The notes beneath the pieces are model-generated. The model ran no database searches. It was not told where the DNA came from and saw only the letters and a program-made list of their open reading frames with translations. A stretch of DNA of 64,000 nt, taken from contig CAWESO010000008.1 in NCBI GenBank assembly GCA_963811775.1, forward strand, positions 124,001 to 188,000, given 5' to 3'. Positions 25,548 through 32,678 of the stretch are shown here, one piece after another (the stretch's first letter is position 1; each line of letters starts with the position of its first letter). A program made the position numbers and the translations under genes. Source of the stretch: Chersky-840 sp963811775. GTDB lineage: Bacteria; Actinomycetota; Acidimicrobiia; Acidimicrobiales; UBA8190.

Positions 25548-26293
25548 GGGAGCATCCTCGCCACCGCACAAGCGGCCCCGAAGCCGTTGTCGATCCCGAC
25601 CACGGTGAGCCCCGCCGCACACGACGCGTGCATGGCGAGGAGGGCGGTGATCCCGTCCAAGGCTGCGCCGTACCCCGTCGACACCGGAACGGCGATGACC
25701 GGCGCGGCGCTGACACCGGCCACGACGCTGGCGAGCGCACCCTCCATCCCGGCCACGACGACGACGGCGTCGGCGTCGGCCACGTCGTGGAGAGAGGCAA
25801 GGAGTCGGTGGACTCCCGCCACCCCGCAGTCGGCCACGAGCACGGGGCAGAACCCGAAGGCCCGCAACACGGCCAGGCATTCCTCGGCGACGGGGAGATC
25901 CGCGGTACCGGCGGTCACGACCACGACTCGCCCCGACCGCTCGGAGGCGGGCCGCCAGCACACCGTGGACAGCGGTCCCACCGTCGTCACCTCCCCTTCG
26001 GGCGCGGCCTCCTGGCATGCGCTCACCTGCGCTGCGTCCGCACGGGTCAACAGCACCGGGGTCGACGCCGGCTCGGCCAGCAGCTCGGTGACTATCTCGG
26101 CGCATTGGCGCGGCGTCTTGCCCGGCGCGTACACAGCCTCCCCGGCCCGCTGACGCAGGGCACGGTGATGATCCACCCGGGCGAAACCGAGGTCCACGAA
26201 AGGAAGGCGCCGCAGGCGCGAGACGGCATCGTCGGGGCCGATCGTCCCGGCCCGGACGTCGGTGAGTAGCTGGCGCAGGGCGGGCTCGTCCAT
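25544..26293 (-). CDS. larB: LarB, nickel-pincer cofactor biosynthesis carboxylase
   Basis: 249 residues. N-terminal part FVDLGFARVDHHRALRQR..EAVYAPGKTPRQC is the LarB hallmark; the C-terminal half is related to AIR carboxylase PurE (TAGTADLPVAEE, VVVAGMEGALASVVAG, VPVSTGYGAAL, GIDNGFGAA). LarB carboxylates nicotinic acid adenine dinucleotide and hydrolyses the phosphoanhydride, the first step of the cofactor. ATG start. Divergent from pheA with only 23 bases between the start codons, so the two promoters must overlap. Confidence 0.93.
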   Translation of the reverse strand: MDEPALRQLLTDVRAGTIGPDDAVSRLRRLPFVDLGFARVDHHRALRQRAGEAVYAPGKTPRQCAEIVTELLAEPASTPVLLTRADAAQVSACQEAAPEGEVTTVGPLSTVCWRPASERSGRVVVVTAGTADLPVAEECLAVLRAFGFCPVLVADCGVAGVHRLLASLHDVADADAVVVVAGMEGALASVVAGVSAAPVIAVPVSTGYGAALDGITALLAMHASCAAGLTVVGIDNGFGAACAVARMLP

Positions 26294-26303
26294 GGGTGCC
26301 CAC

Positions 26304-26309
26304 TATCCT
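26304..26309 (+). promoter_or_regulatory. -10 box for leaderless pheA
   Basis: TATCCT lies 7 bases before the ATG at 26317, a close match to the TANNNT consensus. It decides between that ATG and an in-frame GTG at 26296, which lies upstream of the box. Confidence 0.55.
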
Positions 26310-26316
26310 GCCGCAC

Positions 26317-27276
26317 ATGGATGCGGCCGAAATCCCCGACCCCGAGGGCGCAGGGACGATCAGCTTCCTCGGCCCGGCCGGGACCTTCACCGAAGAAGCC
26401 CTGTTCACCCAGCCCGACTACGCCATCGCCGCGCACCTCCCTGCCAGTTCGCTCACCGAGGCCCTCGAGGCCGTGGCGAGCGGTCGGGCCACGCTCGCGT
26501 TCGTCCCCATCGAGAACTCCATCGAGGGCGCCGTCAACGCCACCGTCGACACACTCATCTTCGACGTGGACCTCTTGATCCAACGAGAGGTGGTCCTCGA
26601 CATCCACCTCCACCTCGCGGTGGCACCCGGGAACGCGGGCGCGCCCATCACGCGGGTGCTGTCGATCCCGGTGGCGTCGGCCCAGTGCCGGCGTTACCTC
26701 GCCTCGGAGCTCCCCGACGCGGAGATCGTGGCGTCGAACTCGACCGCCGAGGCAGCGCGCATCGTGGGCGCCACGCCCCAGCCGGGCACGGCCGCGCTGG
26801 CTACGAAGCTCGCGGCCGAGATCTACGGCCTCGAGATCGTCGCACGCGGTGTGGAGGACCACGACAACGACCAGACCCGTTTCGTGGCCTTGGCCCCGAC
26901 CGGGGTGTCCGCGCCCACGGGGCATGACAAGACGAGCATCGTGTGCTTCCAGAGCGAGGACCACCCCGGCAGCCTGCACGGGATCCTGAGTGAGTTCTCG
27001 GCTCGCAGCATCAACCTGACCAAGATCGAGTCGCGGCCCACCAAGCGGGGCCTCGGTGATTACTGTTTTCTGATCGACTTCGAGGGTCACGTCGCCGACG
27101 AGGTCGTCGCCGATTGCCTCTGTGTCCTTCATGCCGAGCTCCCCGGCGTCAAGTTCTTGGGCTCGTACCCGGCCGCGGGCGACCATGGCCCGGCCGTGCG
27201 CGCCCGGGTCGATACGGCATGGCGCGCGGCCGATGACTGGATTCGTTCGCTGCGATCACAGATCCGAGCGATCTGA
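26317..27276 (+). CDS. pheA: Prephenate dehydratase
   Basis: 319 residues from ATG 26317. The catalytic domain (residues about 10-200) has ISFLGPAGTFTEEAL, VPIENSIEGAVNATVD and the conserved end NDQTRFVALA (Thr-Arg-Phe catalytic motif). The C-terminal ACT domain (about 210-290) has the phenylalanine-binding ESRPTKRGLGDYCFLIDFEGH split motif. The enzyme decarboxylates and dehydrates prephenate to phenylpyruvate in phenylalanine synthesis and should be inhibited by phenylalanine through the ACT domain. No chorismate mutase domain is fused. Confidence 0.95.
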   Translation: MDAAEIPDPEGAGTISFLGPAGTFTEEALFTQPDYAIAAHLPASSLTEALEAVASGRATLAFVPIENSIEGAVNATVDTLIFDVDLLIQREVVLDIHLHLAVAPGNAGAPITRVLSIPVASAQCRRYLASELPDAEIVASNSTAEAARIVGATPQPGTAALATKLAAEIYGLEIVARGVEDHDNDQTRFVALAPTGVSAPTGHDKTSIVCFQSEDHPGSLHGILSEFSARSINLTKIESRPTKRGLGDYCFLIDFEGHVADEVVADCLCVLHAELPGVKFLGSYPAAGDHGPAVRARVDTAWRAADDWIRSLRSQIRAI

Positions 27277-27283
27277 ACGGCGG

Positions 27284-27289
27284 TACGCT
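27284..27289 (+). promoter_or_regulatory. -10 box of the tRNA-Ser gene
   Basis: TACGCT lies 9 bases before the first base of the tRNA, a fitting distance for a short 5' leader. It sits between the pheA stop and the tRNA. Confidence 0.45.
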
Positions 27290-27298
27290 GACCGCCTT

Positions 27299-27385
27299 GG
27301 AGGGATGGCAGAGCGGACGAATGCGAGGCTCTTGAAAAGCCTTGGCCCAAAAGGCTCGTGGGTTCGAATCCCACTCCCTCCGCCA
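27299..27385 (+). tRNA. tRNA-Ser (anticodon UGA), CCA encoded
   Basis: The 7-base acceptor stem GGAGGGA (27299-27305) pairs with TCCCTCC (27375-27381); G discriminator and CCA follow. The anticodon loop reads CTTGAAA with anticodon TGA. A long variable arm (GGCCCAAAAGGCTC region) marks a class II tRNA, and the T-loop GTTCGAATC is canonical. A degenerate copy of its 3' two-thirds lies at 47377-47443. Confidence 0.97.
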
Positions 27386-27982
27386 CTCCCACCTGGGACT
27401 TCTTGATTGCTCGGCGTTTCATCTCAACCGGCCTCGGGGCAATTGCCGACAGGAGATCTGGCGCATCGTTCGGGTCGGTTCGAAGCGGGCAACGGACGCG
27501 AACGTCTCGGTCTGGCACGGTCCCCTCTGGTGAAGGAATGGGTCCCGGGTCACGTTGGCCGATCGCGGGAGGTCAGCCTTGGCGACACGTTGACCGTCGT
27601 CGCCGGAAAGCTCACCCGAGCGGTGTCCCCCGATTCCCGTCGGTGAAAGCCGGTGGCGGCCGGGACGACTACCGGCCCTGGCGTGGCCACGAGAGGGCTT
27701 GTGCTGACCGGTTGAAATCGCCCTCAGGTAGCCGCTGAGCATGTCACCTTCGCAGGTCAATCGAACCTGGCCGCCTACGTTTCGATGTCGGCACCCTCAT
27801 GGAAGGCCGGTTAAGGCCGGCCGTGTCACCACGACAGCGTCCTGCGGTCCCATCGCTGCTCGGCGGGCGCGCTTCGGAGACATTGAGGTCTCGGCAAGCT
27901 CGTGGTGCTTCGCGGGCCCGGTCCGGCTCAGTGCCTTGAACATGGCGATGCGGATTGCGACGGCAAGGCGTACGCTGTCGGC
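27386..27982 (+). other. Intergenic stretch of about 600 bases after the tRNA
   Basis: No reading frame shows convincing protein character. A short inverted repeat (GGCCGG...CCGGCC near 27672-27692) and the direct repeat AGGCCGG (near 27806-27820) are visible but weak. The right end holds the promoter of the gene at 27983. The place just 3' of a tRNA is a common integration site, but no integrase is seen here. Confidence 0.5.
27971..27976 (+). promoter_or_regulatory. -10 box for leaderless gene at 27983
   Basis: TACGCT lies 6 bases before the GTG at 27983, in support of this start over upstream in-frame codons. Confidence 0.5.
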
Positions 27983-28255
27983 GTGCGGCAGCGCTGGTTC
28001 TCCCGCAGGGCACTGTTCCTTCACTGCGAGTTCTGGCTTATCGCCTTCGCATGCCTGGCTGCGGGCTGGTGGCAGGTGACGAGAGCCCTCTCCGGCAACG
28101 GGCTCAGCTGGGTCTACTCGATAGAGTGGCCCGCCTTCGCAATTCTCTCCATCGCCGGCTGGTGGCACCTCATTCACGAGGACCCTGAGGCCTATAAGGC
28201 TCGGAAGCGGCCCTCACCTGATTGGGAGGCCTCCGACGGCGTCCTCGAACCGTGA
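27983..28255 (+). CDS. Small two-helix membrane protein of the oxidase cluster
   Basis: 90 residues from GTG 27983. Two transmembrane helices (FWLIAFACLAAGWWQVTRAL split; VYSIEWPAFAILSIAGWWHLI), short hydrophilic ends, and a C-terminal HEDPEAYKARK tail that should be cytoplasmic. No characterised family recognised. It comes just before ctaB and faces the same way, so a role in cytochrome oxidase assembly or heme supply is the best guess from context. Confidence 0.72.
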   Translation: MRQRWFSRRALFLHCEFWLIAFACLAAGWWQVTRALSGNGLSWVYSIEWPAFAILSIAGWWHLIHEDPEAYKARKRPSPDWEASDGVLEP

Positions 28256-28340
28256 CGTCAGGGCGCTGGGCTCCCACAATGACCGGGCGCAGGGCCCCGA
28301 TCGCAGCGCATAATTCCCGGCACGAACAGGCCTCGACCGG

Positions 28341-28346
28341 TAGCGT
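28341..28346 (+). promoter_or_regulatory. -10 box for leaderless ctaB
   Basis: TAGCGT lies 7 bases before the ATG at 28354; no ribosome binding site. Upstream in-frame start codons would give a tail that does not look like protein. Confidence 0.5.
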
Positions 28347-28353
28347 ACACGGC

Positions 28354-29277
28354 ATGCTGCACCGGCTGGGGGTCGGAGAATTGCCTGTTGTGCGGCCTCG
28401 TCTCGGAGTGCGGGCGCGACTCCGCAGCTACGTCGCTCTCACCAAACCTCGGATCATCGAGCTCCTGCTCATCACCACGGTCCCGACCATGTTTGTGGCC
28501 GCTCGCCACGTGCCCTCGGTCCGCCTCATGGCCCTGACGGTCGCGGGGGGAGCGCTGGCCGCAGGAGGCGCAAACGCCCTGAACATGGTGTACGACCGCG
28601 ATATCGATGCCCTCATGGAGCGGACGAAGAACCGACCCCTCGTGACGGGCGCGATCACCCCGGGCGCGGCCACGGTCTTCGCCGTGATGCTCGAGGTCGC
28701 AGGCTTCGCCTTGTTGTGGTCGACGGTCAATGCGCTCTCGGCAGTGCTGGCCGTGTCAGCCACTGCCTTCTACATCGGGGTATACACGATGCTGCTCAAG
28801 CGTTCCTCCTCGCAGAACATCGTGATCGGAGGCGCAGCCGGAGCCGTCCCAGTTCTCGTCGGCTGGGCGGCGGTGACCGGACACCTCGGCGTGGCCCCGT
28901 TCGTGATGTTCGGGATCATCTTCCTGTGGACCCCGCCGCATTTCTGGGCACTCGCCGTCCGATATCGCGACGACTATTCGAACGCGCACGTCCCGATGCT
29001 CCCGTCGATCGCCGATCCCGGTACGGTGACACGCTGGATCTTGGGCTACGTCGTGGCGCTGTGGGCGTCGTCGCTCGTCCTCGTGCCTGTCGCCCATCTG
29101 AATGCCGGCTACGCCGTTGTCGCGTGCGCTCTCGGCGGCGGGTTCTTCGTGTACGCCTGGGCGTTGTCACGGGACCCGAGCCCTCGTCGGGCCATGAAAC
29201 TGTTCGGCTTTTCGATCACGTACCTGACGGTGTTGTTCGTTGCCATGGGCGTCGATGCGGTCATCCGGGTCCACTGA
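28354..29277 (+). CDS. ctaB: Protoheme IX farnesyltransferase (heme O synthase)
   Basis: 307 residues, UbiA-type prenyltransferase with about nine transmembrane helices. The prenyl-diphosphate/magnesium motif NALNMVYDRDIDALMERTKNRPL (split over two lines of the family signature, N-x3-D-x3-D, then RT-x-RPL) and the second motif YRDDYSNAHVPMLP are present. It adds a farnesyl group to heme B to make heme O, the precursor of heme A for the oxidase encoded on the opposite strand at 32-36 kb. Followed 27 bases later by the SCO gene. Confidence 0.95.
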   Translation: MLHRLGVGELPVVRPRLGVRARLRSYVALTKPRIIELLLITTVPTMFVAARHVPSVRLMALTVAGGALAAGGANALNMVYDRDIDALMERTKNRPLVTGAITPGAATVFAVMLEVAGFALLWSTVNALSAVLAVSATAFYIGVYTMLLKRSSSQNIVIGGAAGAVPVLVGWAAVTGHLGVAPFVMFGIIFLWTPPHFWALAVRYRDDYSNAHVPMLPSIADPGTVTRWILGYVVALWASSLVLVPVAHLNAGYAVVACALGGGFFVYAWALSRDPSPRRAMKLFGFSITYLTVLFVAMGVDAVIRVH

Positions 29278-29304
29278 GTCCAGCGGCGGAGACGGCTCGG
29301 TGCG

Positions 29305-30174
29305 ATGGTGTCCGCCCGGGTGACCGAGCAGGAATCCTTACCGTCGACACTGTCGGAGGCCGAGCGCGCCGCCGCGTTTCGTTCCGCGGACCCGAAGGTG
29401 CCGCGGAAGTTCGCCGTCATCGTCTTGGCAGCGCTCGCGGTACTGACCCTCGGGGGCGCGCTCGGCGAACGTCTCCTCTCCAGCCTCGGCCTCAATCCTG
29501 GGTCGGCTTCCACCGTCCCCTCAACGACACCGGAGTCGCCAACTCGCCTGGTGGCTCCACCCCGGACACCCTCTTCCACACCACAAGTCGGTTCCCCCCT
29601 GTGGGAATTCATGGGAATCACCACCCTTCCCGAGCAGCCTGCACCTGCCATGTCGCTCGTGGACCAGGCAGGGCGCCCCGTGTCCCTCACCGATGAGCGG
29701 GGGGATGCCGTCGTCCTGACCTTCTTCGACGCGCCGTGCCAGGACATCTGTCCGGTCCTGTCCGCCGAGCTGGTGCAAGCGGCGACCGACCTGGGGCCCG
29801 AGGCCTCCCGTGTCGTCTTCCTGACCGTCAACACCGATCCCCTCGCCCTCTCGGCCGCCCCGGCAACGGCTGCAGCAGCACGCGACGGTCTCGGAGCGGT
29901 GACGACGTGGCACTTCCTCACGTCGAGCCTGGGCACCCTCAATACGATCTGGCAGGACTACGGCGTGTCGGTCAACGCGTCGCCCACGTCGGGACTCGTC
30001 GCTCACAACGACATCATGTACTTCATCGACCCCTCCGAGCGCCTCCGGTACGAAGCCACCCCGTTTGCCAACGAGAGCTCATCGGGAGCGTTCAGCCTGG
30101 CCCCCACCAGCATCGCCCGGTGGGGTGTGGGCATTGCCACCTACGCCGAACAACTGCTGGCGAGCACCCATTGA
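29305..30174 (+). CDS. SCO1/SenC-family copper chaperone, membrane anchored
   Basis: 289 residues. One transmembrane helix (about residues 35-52) and a Pro/Ser/Thr-rich linker precede a thioredoxin-fold domain (from about 112). Copper ligands: Cys145 and Cys149 in FFDAPCQDICPVL, and a His in LVAHNDIMYFID. SCO proteins deliver copper to the CuA site of oxidase subunit II. A second SCO domain is in the fusion protein at 38603. ATG start; the stop overlaps a possible TTG start of the next frame. Confidence 0.88.
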   Translation: MVSARVTEQESLPSTLSEAERAAAFRSADPKVPRKFAVIVLAALAVLTLGGALGERLLSSLGLNPGSASTVPSTTPESPTRLVAPPRTPSSTPQVGSPLWEFMGITTLPEQPAPAMSLVDQAGRPVSLTDERGDAVVLTFFDAPCQDICPVLSAELVQAATDLGPEASRVVFLTVNTDPLALSAAPATAAAARDGLGAVTTWHFLTSSLGTLNTIWQDYGVSVNASPTSGLVAHNDIMYFIDPSERLRYEATPFANESSSGAFSLAPTSIARWGVGIATYAEQLLASTH

Positions 30175-30206
30175 CCGGCACCTCAGGACCGACCACCTCT
30201 GCGCCC

Positions 30207-30839
30207 ATGTCCCCCGGGGTGCCCGACCAAAGCAGCCCCTCTCCTTGGTACCGACGCCGGGCCGTTCTCGTGACGATCGGCGTCGTCATCGTCGTCGGCG
30301 CCGCCGTCATCAGCGATCTTCCCACCCCGACGTCACGTGCCTCGGACGCCCAAGGTGAGTCCACCGTCATCAGCGAGATCAACGCGGACCTCGCCCCGTG
30401 TGTCTTCGCGCTACGCGAGGCCCTGATGCTCTATTCGGACTCTACGGGCAAATTGAGCGCCGCCAACCGCTCGCAGATCCCGGCCCTGCTTCGTGACGAC
30501 CAGGATGCGTGCTCGTACACCGACGCCAATATCTTCGACCTCTCCGACATCGACATCCCGGGTTCTGCGGCCGGCAAACAGGTAGGCCAAGCTGAGAACA
30601 CCGTGACCGTGTGGGCCACCTCCGACGCCCTGAGCGCGATCGAGGCCGTGCAGACCCTGACCTCCTCCAACAAGGCCGACGGAAGAGCCCGGGCCGAGCT
30701 CCGTGCCGACGAGCGGCTCCTGGCCACCGATCGAGACAAGGCGACCGGCGAGATTGACGCCGCCGGCAAGTTGCTCGGGACGAGGCTTCCAGCCCTCGAC
30801 GTCTCCACGGAAGTGCTCCCAGGGGTGTCGCGCCCCTAA
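30207..30839 (+). CDS. Membrane-anchored hypothetical protein of the oxidase cluster
   Basis: 210 residues from ATG 30207 (a TTG at 30171, overlapping the SCO stop as TTGA, is in frame and possible). One N-terminal transmembrane helix (AVLVTIGVVIVVGAAVISDL), then an exported helical domain of about 170 residues with two cysteines (APCVFAL, DDQDACSYT). No family recognised. It directly follows the SCO gene and probably shares its transcript; a periplasmic-side role near the oxidase is only inferred from this. Confidence 0.7.
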   Translation: MSPGVPDQSSPSPWYRRRAVLVTIGVVIVVGAAVISDLPTPTSRASDAQGESTVISEINADLAPCVFALREALMLYSDSTGKLSAANRSQIPALLRDDQDACSYTDANIFDLSDIDIPGSAAGKQVGQAENTVTVWATSDALSAIEAVQTLTSSNKADGRARAELRADERLLATDRDKATGEIDAAGKLLGTRLPALDVSTEVLPGVSRP

Positions 30840-30876
30840 GGGCCCTCTTGGGCTCCTCGGGGGTCTTTTGCGGCGT
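30829..30876. terminator. Imperfect hairpin with T-run between convergent genes
   Basis: CCCCTAAGGGCCC and GGGCTCCTCGGGG form a stem with three mismatches around a 5-base loop and are followed by TCTTTT on the plus strand. It lies at the meeting point of the SCO-linked plus-strand genes and the long minus-strand oxidase operon. It also covers the last codons of the minus-strand gene. Confidence 0.4.
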
Positions 30877-31792
30877 CACTGGATCTACGGTCGCACACGT
30901 CCTCCGATGGAAGGTGGCCCGTGCGAGCGTTCGCCAGCTGACCACTCCCTGCACTGCGTCGCCCGTCTCGCACCAGGCGATGCAATGCGTCGTCGGGGTC
31001 CTCGTCGCTTCGCAGCCAGACGGCGAGGTTGGAGAAGATCACGGGGAGAAACGCGCACAGCGACGTAAACCACAGGATCCCGGTCGTGAGCGACTGGTCA
31101 GCCGACAGGCTGAGTTGGTGACCGGCCACGTGGTCGTAGGCTCGGTACACCGACGCGTGCGAAAGTCCCACCAGGTACGCGGTCACCCAGATCGTCCACA
31201 TCGCGATGGCGGCGACGGCGATGCGGGTCGGTCGGGCCAGGCGGGCCACGAAGGGTGGTGAATCGAGGAGCTCGAGCCACAGGCCGATCCCGCTCGCCAC
31301 CAGGGTGAGCGCCTCGACCAGCGACAGCCAGCCGTGACGGGCCAAAGCGTCGACGCTGGCCGGAACTCGCCACGCCACCACCACGGCGGTGTCGAGCGCG
31401 AGGTACCCGAGGCTGCGCGCCATCTCGGGGTGCCGTCTGCGTCGGGCGGTCACTCGATCAGCAATTCTTGGCCCCTCGAGGACGACGACACCCTCGGTGT
31501 CTGTTACGCCCGCTGACCTCGCAGCCAGGCCGAGCCACCGCCACGGGGCGCTCAGCACCACGACGGCTGGGACCCCGATCGCCATGAGTGCGAATTGCAG
31601 CGCTTCGAACACCTCGACACGTCTGGCCAGTGTGGAGAGCGGTGGCAGGACTGCGGTGACGAGGAGAACTGCCGCCAACGCCGCCAGGAGCAGACGAGGT
31701 CGGTGTGACCCCCCGGCGACCTCAACCCCGTCACCGTCGGGATCGCCGTGGGCTGCTGCAGGGGGCCGTCCGTCCGCGACCCCGGCGTTCAC
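30836..31792 (-). CDS. Cytochrome c oxidase assembly protein, caa3_CtaG-like
   Basis: 318 residues from GTG 31792, which overlaps the stop of the 37-residue gene by 4 bases (GTGA); a GTG at 31828 is also in frame. Six to seven transmembrane helices with the CtaG-type pieces EALQFALMAIGVPAVVVL, APWRWLGLA, AWRVPASVDALARHGWL and EALTLVASGIGLWLELLDSPP. Members of this family help assemble the CuB centre of caa3-type oxidases. A second, frameshifted CtaG gene is at 36427. The C-terminal 45 residues are charged and unconserved. Confidence 0.78.
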   Translation of the reverse strand: MNAGVADGRPPAAAHGDPDGDGVEVAGGSHRPRLLLAALAAVLLVTAVLPPLSTLARRVEVFEALQFALMAIGVPAVVVLSAPWRWLGLAARSAGVTDTEGVVVLEGPRIADRVTARRRRHPEMARSLGYLALDTAVVVAWRVPASVDALARHGWLSLVEALTLVASGIGLWLELLDSPPFVARLARPTRIAVAAIAMWTIWVTAYLVGLSHASVYRAYDHVAGHQLSLSADQSLTTGILWFTSLCAFLPVIFSNLAVWLRSDEDPDDALHRLVRDGRRSAGSGQLANARTGHLPSEDVCDRRSSDAAKDPRGAQEGP

Positions 31793-31902
31793 CGGTTCGG
31801 ACGACGCTGGAAGAATCCCCACAGACACACCGCGAAGAGTGTCCCGATCGGGATGGCAAACGTGAGCACCTGGGCGCCGATAAAGCTGTTAGTCCCGAAC
31901 AT
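31789..31902 (-). CDS. 37-residue single-helix membrane protein of the oxidase operon
   Basis: ATG at 31902, with a -10-like box 8 bases upstream. The product MFGTNSFIGAQVLTFAIPIG plus TLFAVCLWGFFQRRPNR has one transmembrane helix and a positively charged C-terminus. The stop overlaps the GTG of the CtaG-like gene by 4 bases, so translation of the two is coupled. It lies between ctaE and the CtaG-like gene. Tiny single-helix subunits are known in other oxidases (CydX, CcoQ-like), so this may be a minor subunit or assembly factor; no known family was recognised. Confidence 0.68.
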   Translation of the reverse strand: MFGTNSFIGAQVLTFAIPIGTLFAVCLWGFFQRRPNR

Positions 31903-31910
31903 CACCCATC

Positions 31911-31916
31911 ACCTTA
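31911..31916 (-). promoter_or_regulatory. -10 box before the 37-residue membrane protein gene
   Basis: On the minus strand TAAGGT lies 8 bases before the ATG at 31902. It could start a separate leaderless transcript for the small gene and the CtaG-like gene inside the oxidase operon. Confidence 0.42.
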
Positions 31917-31997
31917 GGTCCGGATGCATCCGTCCACCATGGAGATCCGCTTCCTGCGGCCACCCTCACGGCGCAGCCTGTCCCTCATCCGTCCTGG

Positions 31998-32678
31998 TCA
32001 GATGACGTAAAACAGGAGCCAGAAGAACACGTCCACGAGAGCGATGAATCCCCAGAAGTACGAGCATCCCTCGAGGTTGGCCCGAAAGAGGCGGGCGACC
32101 GGCAGCTTCGAGTGGGACATCCCACCGTCCTCGGTCACCGCCCGCCGGAGCCGGAACCAGCGAGCCAGCAGCGTTTCAAGCCAGAACACACCTGAGAGAA
32201 GCAGGGCGATGTTCATCCCCGCCCATCCGATGAAGCACGAGGCGTACCCGCTCGAGCCGGGGAAGAAGGGGAGCTGGGTCAGTTGCCACACCTGAAGCCC
32301 GATGGCGACGAATCCCCCGAGCACGGCGATCCAGCCGGCGACCTCCCAATCCAAGGTGTCACCCCGCCGCAGCCGCATGGTCCCATAGCCGTTCAATAGC
32401 GCGCTCGCGAGGACGACGGCAAAGACAGCGCCGCCGATTCCCGTCGGCGCCGTGACCTGGTGAGGTCGCCAGAGGTCCTGGCTGTTGGTCGAACGGAGGT
32501 AGAAGTAGGCGAAGGCCAACGATGCGAAGAGGAACGCTCCGATGCCGATCACGAGGCGCCCGCCGGTCCAGATGGCGCCCTCGGCCGACCGCATCTCGTA
32601 CTCGATCTCTTCGGGCGTTTCGATCAAGGGGAGAGCCTTGGAATCCCTGCCGTCGTGGGTCACGGGTTCGGTGGTCAT
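31998..32678 (-). CDS. ctaE: Cytochrome c oxidase subunit III
   Basis: 226 residues from ATG 32678, which overlaps the ctaD stop (ATGA). Five or more transmembrane helices; conserved pieces include a Glu-containing early region (ETPEEIEYEMRSAEGAIWTGGRL split), FASLAFAYFYLRS, WQLTQLPFFPGSSGYASCF and the C-terminal WGFIALVDVFFWLLFYVI. It matches the heme-copper oxidase subunit III family in the shorter, actinobacterial form. It supports the proton-pumping core and the D-channel. Confidence 0.88.
   Translation of the reverse strand: MTTEPVTHDGRDSKALPLIETPEEIEYEMRSAEGAIWTGGRLVIGIGAFLFASLAFAYFYLRSTNSQDLWRPHQVTAPTGIGGAVFAVVLASALLNGYGTMRLRRGDTLDWEVAGWIAVLGGFVAIGLQVWQLTQLPFFPGSSGYASCFIGWAGMNIALLLSGVFWLETLLARWFRLRRAVTEDGGMSHSKLPVARLFRANLEGCSYFWGFIALVDVFFWLLFYVI

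Noticed and set aside
27407..27760. Small open frames on both strands after the tRNA
   Set aside because: No start signal, no protein-like composition, and frames overlap each other on opposite strands.
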